In this document: positions 1-8,462 of the stretch, in pieces
Layout of the letters: each line of letters starts with the position of its first letter
How positions within the stretch are numbered: the stretch's first letter is position 1
Assembly (NCBI GenBank): GCA_023386045.1
Contig: JAEWKK010000030.1
Location: 278,271 to 342,270, forward strand
DNA from: Bacteroidota bacterium
Lineage (GTDB): Bacteria > Bacteroidota > Bacteroidia > Chitinophagales > Chitinophagaceae
Length of the DNA stretch: 64,000 nt
Reading direction: 5' to 3'
Program-made: the position numbers and the translations under genes
The notes under the pieces: model-generated
What the model was told of the DNA's origin: nothing
The model's input: only the letters and a program-made list of their open reading frames with translations
The model's database searches: none

Positions 1-54
1 TGAAATAATCGGTAAGTGCATACCAGAAGGGATGGATATATCTTTTAGCAGGCA

Positions 55-1035
55 TTATGGTTTTTCCGAAACAAGGTTTTGGTTGATCTTATGGAGTATC
101 TGGTGCGCTACCTCCATAGCCCTGAAACCATCGATCTCATTAACTATAGGCTGAACATTTTGATTGATGGCCGCAACAAATTCCTCCAGTTCTTTTTTGA
201 TGGCATTTACTTCCGGAACAACAGGGCTGGCAACAGCAATGGTTTTGATTCCCTTGGGCGTTTCAATATCAAAAGCGAAAACATTTTCATCATTTTCTTT
301 TTTCAACTTGATGACTTCTGCTTTTTTTTCCAGGAAATCTATTCCTATATAAGCATCTTTTTGAAATAGGCGAACCTTTCTCATCTTCTTCATGGAAATG
401 CGGCTTGAGGTAAGGTTGGCCACACAACCATTGTCAAATTCAATTCGAACGTTGGCTATGTCTGGCGTGTCAGTCATCACAGCTACACCGCTTGCATAAA
501 TATTCTTCACCTCACTGTTTACCACACTCAGAATTACATCTATGTCATGGATCATCAGGTCAAGGATTACGCTCACTTCGGTGCCTCTTGGATTAAATTG
601 AGCAAGGCGATGCACTTCTATGAACATAGGCCGCAGGTCCAGGTCTTTTACAGCCAGGAAAGCAGGGTTAAAACGCTCAACATGTCCTACCTGGAATTTG
701 ATCTTCGACTCCTGAACCAGCTTTACAAGAGTTTTTGCTTCTTCCATGGTATTGGCCATGGGCTTCTCCACAAAAACATGCTTTGTTTTTTTAATAGCTT
801 TTTCGCAGATGGAAAAATGATATTGAGTAGGTGTAACTACATCAATCGCATCGCAGGCATCTAGCAGTTCATCTTCTGAAAAAAATCTTTTTATCTGGTA
901 TTTGGCGGCCACTTCTTCAGCAATAGCATCATTAGGATCATAAAAGCCGGCGATTTCAACACCCGGGATCTCTTTCCAGTTATTCAGGTGAAATTTTCCA
1001 AGATGTCCTGTTCCGAACACACCAATTTTTAGCAT
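55..1035 (-). CDS. Gfo/Idh/MocA family NAD(P)-dependent oxidoreductase
   Basis: A 326-residue protein of the Gfo/Idh/MocA dehydrogenase family, probably cytoplasmic. The N-terminal Rossmann fold is visible as GVFGTGHLGKFH (residues 5-16). The family's EKP motif (VFVEKPMA, about residues 88-95) supplies the lysine that normally sits in the active site. The C-terminal half fits the alpha/beta substrate domain. The length is normal and the ATG at the right end is the natural start. Family members oxidise or reduce sugars, inositols or UDP-sugars; WbpB of UDP-GlcNAc(3NAc)A synthesis belongs here. The window's other nucleotide-sugar genes lie 22 kb away, so the substrate cannot be assigned. The gene is divergent from the KAS III-like gene. 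Confidence 0.85.
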   Translation of the reverse strand: MLKIGVFGTGHLGKFHLNNWKEIPGVEIAGFYDPNDAIAEEVAAKYQIKRFFSEDELLDACDAIDVVTPTQYHFSICEKAIKKTKHVFVEKPMANTMEEAKTLVKLVQESKIKFQVGHVERFNPAFLAVKDLDLRPMFIEVHRLAQFNPRGTEVSVILDLMIHDIDVILSVVNSEVKNIYASGVAVMTDTPDIANVRIEFDNGCVANLTSSRISMKKMRKVRLFQKDAYIGIDFLEKKAEVIKLKKENDENVFAFDIETPKGIKTIAVASPVVPEVNAIKKELEEFVAAINQNVQPIVNEIDGFRAMEVAHQILHKINQNLVSEKP

Positions 1036-1233
1036 TTGTCAAAGATAAGCTTGGGAAGGTGAACGAGACCAATTGTCCAAAGCCTTTGCTAAGGGGAATT
1101 GCCGGATTATTATGATTCTGGTGTGGAATTCCAATACAAGTTTCCTGAAATTAATACATTCGCAATCTTATCAATCACAGGAGTAACTTTCCTCAGGTTT
1201 TTTTAATGCCTGGATAAATATAATTGCAGATTT

Positions 1234-2301
1234 ATGAAACGCAGCCTGATCACCGGAAGTGGTAATTATATACCGGCTATAATTAAATCAAATACTGATT
1301 TTGTGGATCACGATTTTTATGGTGAGGATCATCAGGCCATTGGAACCCGGGGTGATGTCATTGTGGAGAAGTTTCGCAAGATCACAGGCATTGAAGAAAG
1401 GCGTTATGCCGAATCCCAATTCAATACTTCAGACATTGCAGCAGCTGTAGGAAATCTGGCATTGAAGGATAGCCAGATTGATCCTGAATCACTGGATCTC
1501 ATTATTGTTGCTCACAATTTTGGAAATATTCCTGCTGGCGGTCACCAGGCAGATACAGTGCCCTCTATGGCCAGCAGGGTAAAGCATATGCTGGGAATAA
1601 AAAATCCAAATTGCATTGCCTTTGATGTATTGTTTGGATGTCCCGGCTGGCTTTTGGGTGTGATGCAGGCCGATGCATTTTTCAAGGCTGGTCTGGCTTC
1701 CAAAGCCCTTGTGATCGGTGCTGAAACTCTCTCACGTGTTTATGACCGTTATGACAGGGATAGCATGATTTTTAGTGATGGTGCAGGAGCAGTGGTAATG
1801 GAATATAAAGAAGCCGGGGATGGGGGTTTGCTTTATTGCAATGCTTTAAGCCATTGTTCGGAGGAGATCGATTACCTGAGGATGGAAACATCCAATAAAA
1901 AGGATTTTGAGCCTGGGGTGAAATTCATGAAGATGAAGGGCAGGAAAGTATATGAATACGCATTGAAGCATGTGCCTGCTGCCATGAAAGCCTGCCTCGA
2001 TGCCAGCGGTCAGTCCATTACTGAACTCAAAAAAATCTTCATCCACCAGGCAAATGAAAAAATGGACGAAGCCATTGTGCAGGCTTTTTATAAATTATAT
2101 GGCATGGAGGTGCCTGAGAATATCATGCCCATGTGCATTCATTATCTGGGCAATAGTTCGGTTGCCACCATACCCACACTTTATGACCTTGTGATCAAGG
2201 GTTGTGATGGAAAGCATAACCTGGTGAAGGGCGACCTGATCATGTTTGCATCTGTAGGTGCTGGGATGAACATCAACGCAGCCTGCTACCGTTGTGTATG
2301 A
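1234..2301 (+). CDS. 3-oxoacyl-ACP synthase III (FabH)-like ketosynthase
   Basis: A 355-residue thiolase-fold protein of the KAS III superfamily. The Cys-His-Asn triad is readable: Cys136 in DVLFGCPGW, His271 in IFIHQANEKM and Asn307 in HYLGNSSV. The triad supports decarboxylating Claisen condensation or acyl transfer from acyl-CoA or ACP. The protein is longer than housekeeping FabH (about 317-335 aa) and its N-terminus has an insertion (about residues 20-45), so it may be a secondary KAS III used for special lipids or pigments rather than the essential FabH. It stands alone with no other fatty-acid gene beside it. The family is clear; the substrate is unknown. Confidence 0.85.
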   Translation: MKRSLITGSGNYIPAIIKSNTDFVDHDFYGEDHQAIGTRGDVIVEKFRKITGIEERRYAESQFNTSDIAAAVGNLALKDSQIDPESLDLIIVAHNFGNIPAGGHQADTVPSMASRVKHMLGIKNPNCIAFDVLFGCPGWLLGVMQADAFFKAGLASKALVIGAETLSRVYDRYDRDSMIFSDGAGAVVMEYKEAGDGGLLYCNALSHCSEEIDYLRMETSNKKDFEPGVKFMKMKGRKVYEYALKHVPAAMKACLDASGQSITELKKIFIHQANEKMDEAIVQAFYKLYGMEVPENIMPMCIHYLGNSSVATIPTLYDLVIKGCDGKHNLVKGDLIMFASVGAGMNINAACYRCV

Positions 2302-2501
2302 TAATTACTGTAGAAGCAGGGCGATGAATAATGCTTTAGGAAACTATTGGCTTATGATTCGAAATTATAGTCTATCTTTACCCCGTTAATTTGAGCTTCG
2401 CATTAGTATTGTTAATTAGTCTGCTTAGTAATCTGCATCTTAGTTAGTCATCTACTTCCTGCTTTTCTCAGATATTTTTAATCATTTATTTTTTATCAGT
2501 T

Positions 2502-2813
2502 ATGAACATTTATGTTTCAAACTTAAGCTTCAACGTTCAGGATGAAGACTTAAGAGAATTTTTTGCTCCTTATGGAGAAGTTACCTCAGCTAAAATCATC
2601 ACTGACAGGGAAACAGGCAGGTCTCGCGGATTTGGTTTTGTTGAAATGTCAGATGATCAGGCTTCCAAAAAAGCAATTGCCGAGCTTAATGAAGCTACAG
2701 TTGAAGGAAGGACGATCAAGGTTATGGAAGCCAAGCCTAAAGAAGACAGGCCGGCCCGTGGCAATGGTGGTGGTTACAACAACGGTAACAGCTACAATAA
2801 AAACAGGTATTAA
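2502..2813 (+). CDS. RNA-binding protein with a single RRM domain
   Basis: A 103-residue protein made of one RRM (about residues 1-80) and a short Gly/Asn-rich tail. The RNP2 motif IYVSNL (3-8) and the RNP1 motif RGFGFVEM (about 42-49) keep the aromatic residues that stack on RNA. Small RRM proteins of this type are common in Bacteroidota and cyanobacteria, are often cold-induced, and are thought to act as RNA chaperones. The gene is monocistronic, with about 200 bp of AT-rich DNA upstream that could hold a long 5' leader, and a strong terminator follows. The family call is firm; a cold-shock role is inference. Confidence 0.9.
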   Translation: MNIYVSNLSFNVQDEDLREFFAPYGEVTSAKIITDRETGRSRGFGFVEMSDDQASKKAIAELNEATVEGRTIKVMEAKPKEDRPARGNGGGYNNGNSYNKNRY

Positions 2814-2833
2814 TTTCTTGTCTTTATATGCGA

Positions 2834-2863
2834 AAGCCTCCTTTTTCAGGGAGGCTTTTTTTA
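2834..2863 (+). terminator. Rho-independent terminator of the RRM gene
   Basis: The perfect 8-bp stem aagcctcc/ggaggctt (2834-2841 and 2849-2856) with a 7-nt loop is followed by a T tract. It lies 21 bp after the RRM stop codon. Confidence 0.9.
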
Positions 2864-3042
2864 TTCCATGAGCCCATTTATTTAATTCGCACTGGCATCA
2901 ACTTATGAAAGACACCAATTCTTGTAACACTTTTAGGTGCCAAATACATTGAACCTTTTTGGACCAGGATCAAACCTTCTCCTGATGGCCGTTATTCTTT
3001 TTGAAGTTGGGAAAATATAATTTGGTGGAACAATTCCGGTAA

Positions 3043-5565
3043 TTGGAAAATTTCAACCTGTTTTGGACCATTCCGAAAGACAAACTTCTTGCAAATCTTT
3101 CATCATCAAAGAATGGATTGACATGGGCTGAAAGCCGGAAAAGAGTCAATGAAAACCTTAGTGGTAAGCAGAAATATCGCCCCTGGCATTCCGATTTTAT
3201 TTTACTAATCTCACAATTTAAGAGCCCACTAGTACTGCTCCTGCTATTTGCTATTATTCTTTCCGTTATACTGGGTGAATATTCTGACGGAGGAATTATT
3301 CTTTGCGTTTTACTGGTAACGGGCAATTTGGGTTTTTTCCAGGAAAGAAATGCAGGAAATGCGGTGCGGAAGCTGCAACAATTCATGAATAGCAGGGCAA
3401 CGGTAAAAAGAGATGGCAGGGAAGTTGAGGTTTCGATTGATGAAGTAGTTCCTGGTGACATTCTCGTTTTGAATGCAGGCGATATTGTGGCTGCGGACGG
3501 TGTTGTACTGGAAGAAAATGATCTTCATGTAAACGAATCGGCATTGACGGGCGAGTCCTTCCCTGTTGAAAAAAACGCTGGAGACTGTAACAGTAATGAA
3601 GTTGCCAGGGCAACCAATGCCGTTTTTAAAGGCACAAGCGTCGTCAATGGAACAGCACTTGTGCTGGCAGTGAATACTGGTGAAAAAACAGAACTCGGAA
3701 AGATCACAACTTCATTGGCTGGTGCTGCAACAATTTCAAGTTTTGAAAAAGGCATTTCTAAATTTGGTTACCACCTCATAAGATTAACCATCATCTTCAC
3801 CGGGCTGATATTCATTCTCAATATTTTATTTCAACGTGCATTTTTAGAATCCGTCCTGTTTTCACTTGCACTCACAGTTGGGTTAACGCCGGAACTTTTA
3901 CCTGCCATTCTCACCATAACGCTGGCTTCAGGTGCAAAAAGAATGGCTGCTAAAAAAGTGATCGTAAAAAAATTAAATGCTATCCAAAATCTTGGTGAGA
4001 TCGATGTATTATGTTCTGATAAGACAGGTACAATCACAACAGGCATTGCAGAACTGACCGGTACCATTGATGTAAATGGTGCAAAGAGTTCAAAAGTCAT
4101 GTTATATGCTTTCCTGAATGCTTCCTTTGAATCCGGTTTCAGCAATCCTATAGATGAATCCATTAGAAAGCAAAAAGGAATACTTGTAGATAGTTATCAA
4201 AAAGCAGATGAAGTGCCTTACGATTTTATACGAAAACGGTTGAGTATCGTAGTTTCTGAAGCGGGGCGTCATATCATGATTACCAAAGGCGCCGTCAAGA
4301 ATATTTTTGAAGTATGCAGCCAGGTTGAAACTGGCGCTTCGCAAATTGAAGACTTGCAAGGTTACAGGCTGGTACTGGAAAACAGGTTTGAAGAGCTAAG
4401 TAATAAAGGATTCCGTGTCATAGGCATTTGTTATAAGGATGTAACCGAAGATCCTGTGATCAACAAAGAAGATGAACAAGAGATGATCTTTCTTGGCTTT
4501 TTGATTTTTTCAGATCCCTTAAAAGAGAATATTGCTGATTCGATATCACACCTGAAAGAAAAAGGAATCAGGTTGAAGATTATTACTGGTGACAATCGAC
4601 TGGTTGCCCGCCATGTAGGACAAGAAATTGGACTGGGTGCAACCAACTTTCTTACAGGTTTGGAATTATTGAACCTCACGCCGGATGCATTAATGAGAAA
4701 AGTTGAGGAGGTGGATGTATTTGCGGAAATATTACCTGTACAAAAAGAGCAGATCATAAAAGCGTTGCAGGCTTCGGGGCATGCCGTGGGATATCTAGGT
4801 GATGGAATAAATGACGCCAATGCGCTAAAAGCCGCTGATGTGGGCATTTCAATTAATAATGCAGTTGATGTTGCAAGAGAAGCCGCGGATATAGTGTTGT
4901 TGGATCAAAACCTGCCGGTGATACTGGCGGGAGTGGAAGAAGGAAGGAAAACTTTTATGAATACCATGAAGTATATCATGGTAACTACAAGTGCCAATTT
5001 TGGAAATATGTTCAGTATGGCACTTGCTTCCCTTTTCCTGCCTTTTTTGCCCTTGCTGCCGGTTCAGATCCTGCTGAATAATTTTTTATCAGACCTTCCC
5101 GCCATTGCCATTGCTTCTGATAATGTTGATAGTGAAATGACCGGTAGTCCCAAACGATGGAAGATAAAATCCATTTGGCGCTTTATGATCTTATTTGGGT
5201 TGCAAAGTTCCTTATTTGATTTTGCAGTTTTTGGTTGGTTATATTTTCAGTTCAAAACATCAATACAGGAATTCAGGACTGCCTGGTTTATGGAAAGCCT
5301 GCTTACTGAGGTGCTGGTTTTGCTGGTGATCCGTACCCAAAAGCCGTTTTTCCGGAGCAGGCCATCCAGCTACCTGTTATGGGCTACGGTTTTGACCTTT
5401 TTAATCTGTATTATCATTCCCTATTTACCTTTTGCTTCTATTTTTCAATTCACTCCTTTGCCTTTCAATATATTTTCCGGTATCATCATCATAGTAGTAT
5501 TATATATTCTAGTTGCTGAACTTTCTAAAAGATACCTGGCCAGAAATCTATGGCAAAAAGTATAA
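3043..5565 (+). CDS. mgtA: Magnesium-translocating P-type ATPase (MgtA/MgtB type)
   Basis: An 840-residue P-type ATPase of the P3B (Mg2+ import) group. Visible landmarks: the actuator motif LTGES (168-172), the membrane motif GLTPELLPAI (280-289; MgtA has TPEMLP), the phosphorylation motif CSDKTGT with Asp326, and the hinge motif GDGINDAN near residue 585. About ten membrane spans are expected. The start is taken as TTG at 3043: an in-frame stop (taa, 3040-3042) directly precedes it, and the next Met is far inside the actuator region (about residue 115). The 3' end overlaps the next gene by 16 bp, so the two are probably co-transcribed. Substrate assignment rests on similarity to MgtA only. 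Confidence 0.88.
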   Translation: MENFNLFWTIPKDKLLANLSSSKNGLTWAESRKRVNENLSGKQKYRPWHSDFILLISQFKSPLVLLLLFAIILSVILGEYSDGGIILCVLLVTGNLGFFQERNAGNAVRKLQQFMNSRATVKRDGREVEVSIDEVVPGDILVLNAGDIVAADGVVLEENDLHVNESALTGESFPVEKNAGDCNSNEVARATNAVFKGTSVVNGTALVLAVNTGEKTELGKITTSLAGAATISSFEKGISKFGYHLIRLTIIFTGLIFILNILFQRAFLESVLFSLALTVGLTPELLPAILTITLASGAKRMAAKKVIVKKLNAIQNLGEIDVLCSDKTGTITTGIAELTGTIDVNGAKSSKVMLYAFLNASFESGFSNPIDESIRKQKGILVDSYQKADEVPYDFIRKRLSIVVSEAGRHIMITKGAVKNIFEVCSQVETGASQIEDLQGYRLVLENRFEELSNKGFRVIGICYKDVTEDPVINKEDEQEMIFLGFLIFSDPLKENIADSISHLKEKGIRLKIITGDNRLVARHVGQEIGLGATNFLTGLELLNLTPDALMRKVEEVDVFAEILPVQKEQIIKALQASGHAVGYLGDGINDANALKAADVGISINNAVDVAREAADIVLLDQNLPVILAGVEEGRKTFMNTMKYIMVTTSANFGNMFSMALASLFLPFLPLLPVQILLNNFLSDLPAIAIASDNVDSEMTGSPKRWKIKSIWRFMILFGLQSSLFDFAVFGWLYFQFKTSIQEFRTAWFMESLLTEVLVLLVIRTQKPFFRSRPSSYLLWATVLTFLICIIIPYLPFASIFQFTPLPFNIFSGIIIIVVLYILVAELSKRYLARNLWQKV

Positions 5566-6626
5566 ATAGGGATTCAGGAAGATCTAATTCCAAACCGGAA
5601 CCGCCTTCAGGAAATAAAATTAAAGTGCGCGGTGGCCTGATCTTTTTTTATGTTTTCTCAGCTATACTTTTTGGCTTTGGAGTTTATTATTTCTCGGAAA
5701 TACGCAAGGAGATCTTGTTGCTTGGTGATGTCAAATTGTATTGGCTCGGACCAGCTATCCTTTGCCAATTGCTTACTTACCTGGCGACTGCCCTGATCTA
5801 TAAAAAACTTTTTGAAGCCTTCAGGCTGGAACATGTTTTTGAATTAAAGGAACTGGTAAAGGTTTCCGTGATTTCATTTTTTTTTAACCAAACAGTACCC
5901 AGCGCTGGTGTTAGCGGCAATACATTTTTATTTAATTATTTATTGCGGCAGGGGGCCAATTCCTTTAATACAATATCCATTATCCTTTCCGAGCTGCTGA
6001 TATTTTATTTAGCCATGATCACTTACATCGGTGCATTTTTAATCATCGCATTGTTTCATCCTGTTCCTTCGGTGTTTAAAGGAGTACTGCTGATTGGACT
6101 GATTGTTTATTTAATATTTGCAACGATAGTTTATTTGGCCGGTAAAAAAAGATCGCTTCATTTTCTCCAGAATAAAGTCCGGCACATTCGTTTTTTGAAA
6201 AAATACTTTGATAAATGGGGCCAGCAAATTTCAATGGCAAAAAACAGCCAACATGAACTAAGCATGACTGCTTTTTTAAAAAGACGGCCTGCTGAAGTGA
6301 TCATCATTATTTTATGGCAAATGGTGATAGTAATGCTGGATAGCTCCACCATATGGATGCTTTTTAAAGGTTTTGGAATTTCGGTTTCAATTTTTGAAGT
6401 TTTGTTAGTGCTGATTTGCACCAGGATTATCTCGATCCTTCCTTTTTCACCTGGTGCGCTCATACTGTACGAGAGTAGTTTTGTTTTTTTATTTTCCAGC
6501 CTGGATTATAACGTGGGCGTCACTATTGTAGTTACACTGATTTATCGCTTGCTTTCTTTTTGGTTGCCCATACCTGCCGGGTGGTACATGTACAGAAATT
6601 GGTTAAAGCAAAATCATAAAGCTTAA
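5550..6626 (+). CDS. Flippase-like / lysylphosphatidylglycerol synthase transmembrane-domain protein (UPF0104)
   Basis: A 358-residue integral membrane protein with about eight hydrophobic helices. It has the UPF0104/YbhN-type conserved loop FNQTVPSAGVSG (about residues 111-122) and a late FSPGAL motif. Relatives include the flippase domain of MprF and glycan-associated membrane proteins; the catalytic lysyl-transfer domain of MprF is absent. It overlaps the MgtA-like ATPase gene by 16 bp, suggesting translational coupling. The hydrophilic N-terminus (about 25 residues) is rich in Ser, Pro and Lys. A role in lipid or lipid-linked substrate movement is inferred from the family; no substrate can be read. 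Confidence 0.8.
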   Translation: MAKSINRDSGRSNSKPEPPSGNKIKVRGGLIFFYVFSAILFGFGVYYFSEIRKEILLLGDVKLYWLGPAILCQLLTYLATALIYKKLFEAFRLEHVFELKELVKVSVISFFFNQTVPSAGVSGNTFLFNYLLRQGANSFNTISIILSELLIFYLAMITYIGAFLIIALFHPVPSVFKGVLLIGLIVYLIFATIVYLAGKKRSLHFLQNKVRHIRFLKKYFDKWGQQISMAKNSQHELSMTAFLKRRPAEVIIIILWQMVIVMLDSSTIWMLFKGFGISVSIFEVLLVLICTRIISILPFSPGALILYESSFVFLFSSLDYNVGVTIVVTLIYRLLSFWLPIPAGWYMYRNWLKQNHKA

Positions 6627-6801
6627 AGCAAATGGAACTGTATGAGTAATTGCAATCCCTGGTGGACTATATATTAAAAAATAGAGCCGGGAACAGAGCG
6701 AAAGCGTAGTATATACTTAATGGGTGATCTTTTTCAATTAGGAGGGTTTATGATTTTAGAAATCATCATCTGATTTGAAATAATGACTTGTCAGGCTAAA
6801 C

Positions 6802-7365
6802 TTATTTCTCATTCATCCTTTTCCTTGCTTCCACCAGCCAGAAAAATTCATCTAAAAAAGTTTTGGCCCTTCTGTTACTTGCTTCCCTGTCCATGGCCAC
6901 TCCATTTTCATCATAGGCTTTTTGTACGGTTGGCACCCTGAAAACGGCAGGAGTGACCAGGCTGCCGATCTTCAAAAAACTGAAAGACAGGGAAGTGCCT
7001 ACCTGTGAACCTCCGAAAGGACCGGAAGATACCGTAGCAATTCCTATAGGTTTTCTTTTCCATTCTGGATATAGCAGGTCAATTGCATTTTTTACTGAAG
7101 CAGGATAACCACCATTATATTCCGGTGTTACAATGATCACACCTTCTGCTTTTTTGATTCTTTCAGAATATTCCAGTAATTCTTTGGAAGGTTCTTTTAA
7201 ATACTGCAATCGCTCTTCAAATAGAGGAAATCCATATGCCGCAAGATCGATAAGGTCAACTGTTGCTAAATTATTTTCCTGGATGTATTGCTTTAAAAAT
7301 AAGGTTACGCGATGACTGTTCCTTCCGGTTCTTACGCTGGCTGAAAGCACGGCAATATTATACAT
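6802..7365 (-). CDS. NADPH-dependent FMN reductase (flavodoxin-like fold)
   Basis: A flavodoxin-fold oxidoreductase of about 187 residues. The FMN-phosphate loop appears as SASVRTGRNS near the N-terminus. The second flavin-binding segment TPEYNGGYPASVKNAIDLL is the family hallmark. The start is set at the ATG at 7365 because MYNIAVLSAS begins the first beta strand; a longer in-frame reading to 7413 adds only a polar stretch. Members reduce FMN, quinones or chromate with NAD(P)H. The gene stands alone between the flippase-like gene and a small DUF2945 gene. Confidence 0.88.
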   Translation of the reverse strand: MYNIAVLSASVRTGRNSHRVTLFLKQYIQENNLATVDLIDLAAYGFPLFEERLQYLKEPSKELLEYSERIKKAEGVIIVTPEYNGGYPASVKNAIDLLYPEWKRKPIGIATVSSGPFGGSQVGTSLSFSFLKIGSLVTPAVFRVPTVQKAYDENGVAMDREASNRRAKTFLDEFFWLVEARKRMNEK

Positions 7366-7609
7366 GATGCTGATTTTTTTACGATTGCTTGATGAATTAC
7401 CTGAATAGAGCATCTATTTTCCAAATGCTCTAAAGATATTTTGCAGAAAAAAAATTCTGAAATGAATCTACACTGAATTAAAGTTAAGACTTAAGCGTAT
7501 AATAGTGTTTGGAAGAAGTGAGGTTCTTCCAAAATGCTGAAAAGAAAACCAGACGTACAAGAGTGCGACGCAACAGGGATGATAGTAGTATTGAAGCCGG
7601 GAACAAAAC

Positions 7610-7822
7610 TTATTTTATTTTTTTCAAAGCGCTTCCTTTATGCGCAGCAATGTGATCGGTTTTGTCGCTTTTGATCTCATACTGTGGATCCTCCTTACTG
7701 GCGTGGTGCGTATAACCCTTGTAATTGAAATCTGCCTGGTGGATTTTTATGATGGTGCCTGTTACATGTCCTGCTTCTGAATTCCATGATACGTGATCTC
7801 CAACTTTGAATTTATTAGCCAT
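7610..7822 (-). CDS. DUF2945 (HVA-Tudor-like) small protein
   Basis: A complete 70-residue protein that begins KFKVGDHVSWNSEAGHVTG and continues through an ending rich in Lys, Asp and His. This is the pattern of the DUF2945 / hypervirulence-associated Tudor-like family: a small beta barrel with VGDxVxW followed by GxVxGTI. Function is unknown across the family. The gene is monocistronic. On its own strand the leader contains an AAATTTG segment that resembles the Bacteroidota -7 box. Confidence 0.85.
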   Translation of the reverse strand: MANKFKVGDHVSWNSEAGHVTGTIIKIHQADFNYKGYTHHASKEDPQYEIKSDKTDHIAAHKGSALKKIK

Positions 7823-7946
7823 TTCAATTGTTTAAATGCAAATTTCAAAAAAATATAGCAAGGTCATTGTGAGTATTATTGTTATGGCTTTGTAATTAAA
7901 CTGGTGCAGAGGCCGGAATTCTTTCTTCATTCTTTAAATTTGCAGC

Positions 7947-8300
7947 GTGAAGAATTATTTCGTCCTGATTTTTATTTTTCTTTTTTCAATTGGCTTTAGT
8001 GCCCAGGCGAAACTTTCTGCACAGATTCCAACCAGCAAGACAGCACAAAAATCTTTTAATCAAAGTTTTTCTTCCTGCTCTGACAGAGATCGATTGGCTG
8101 ATGAGTTTGTTGGTTGTGGAGATCAAGCTTCTGCAGGAAAGATCAGGAATTATCGGAGCCTTAATTTCATTTCCCTTTTTACTCTTTCTAATCTTTTTGA
8201 AATAGGCAGGGCAGTGGTAAAGAATGAATTTGGGAGCGATGATTTTCCTGCCTTTTCATTAAAAAAATTCCTGCTTTTTCCTAATCATTATTTCTGGTAA
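7947..8300 (+). CDS. Uncertain small ORF with signal-peptide-like N-terminus
   Basis: A 117-codon reading frame starting at GTG (7947). Residues 1-24 look like a Sec signal peptide (Lys, a hydrophobic run, then AQA), but the rest is Ser/Phe-rich and I recognise no family. A perfect Bacteroidota -7 box (TAAATTTG, 7935-7942) would place the transcription start at or beyond the GTG, so translation would have to be leaderless. The +1 frame (about 8070-8205) encodes a plausible charged segment followed by a membrane helix, so a frameshifted or decayed gene is possible. Treat as doubtful. Confidence 0.25.
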   Translation: MKNYFVLIFIFLFSIGFSAQAKLSAQIPTSKTAQKSFNQSFSSCSDRDRLADEFVGCGDQASAGKIRNYRSLNFISLFTLSNLFEIGRAVVKNEFGSDDFPAFSLKKFLLFPNHYFW

Positions 8301-8462
8301 GTCACCAGGCGGCATCATGAACCTATGAATGCTGTTCTTTTTTGTAAGTGGTTAAGCAAATGATATTGAACTGATAGTTACTCCGGATAATTATCAGTGA
8401 TTTATTTCCTAACTTATCCCCATTAAGCAATGGGTATTAATCCGGTTCAATACAATTAGATT

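Noticed and set aside
2864..3042. A Mg2+ riboswitch before the MgtA-like gene
   Set aside because: About 180 bp is enough room, but I see no M-box or ykoK-type conserved segments.
7990..8205. An overlapping 71-codon frame within the doubtful small ORF
   Set aside because: No independent start signal or family; noted only as a sign of a possible frameshift.
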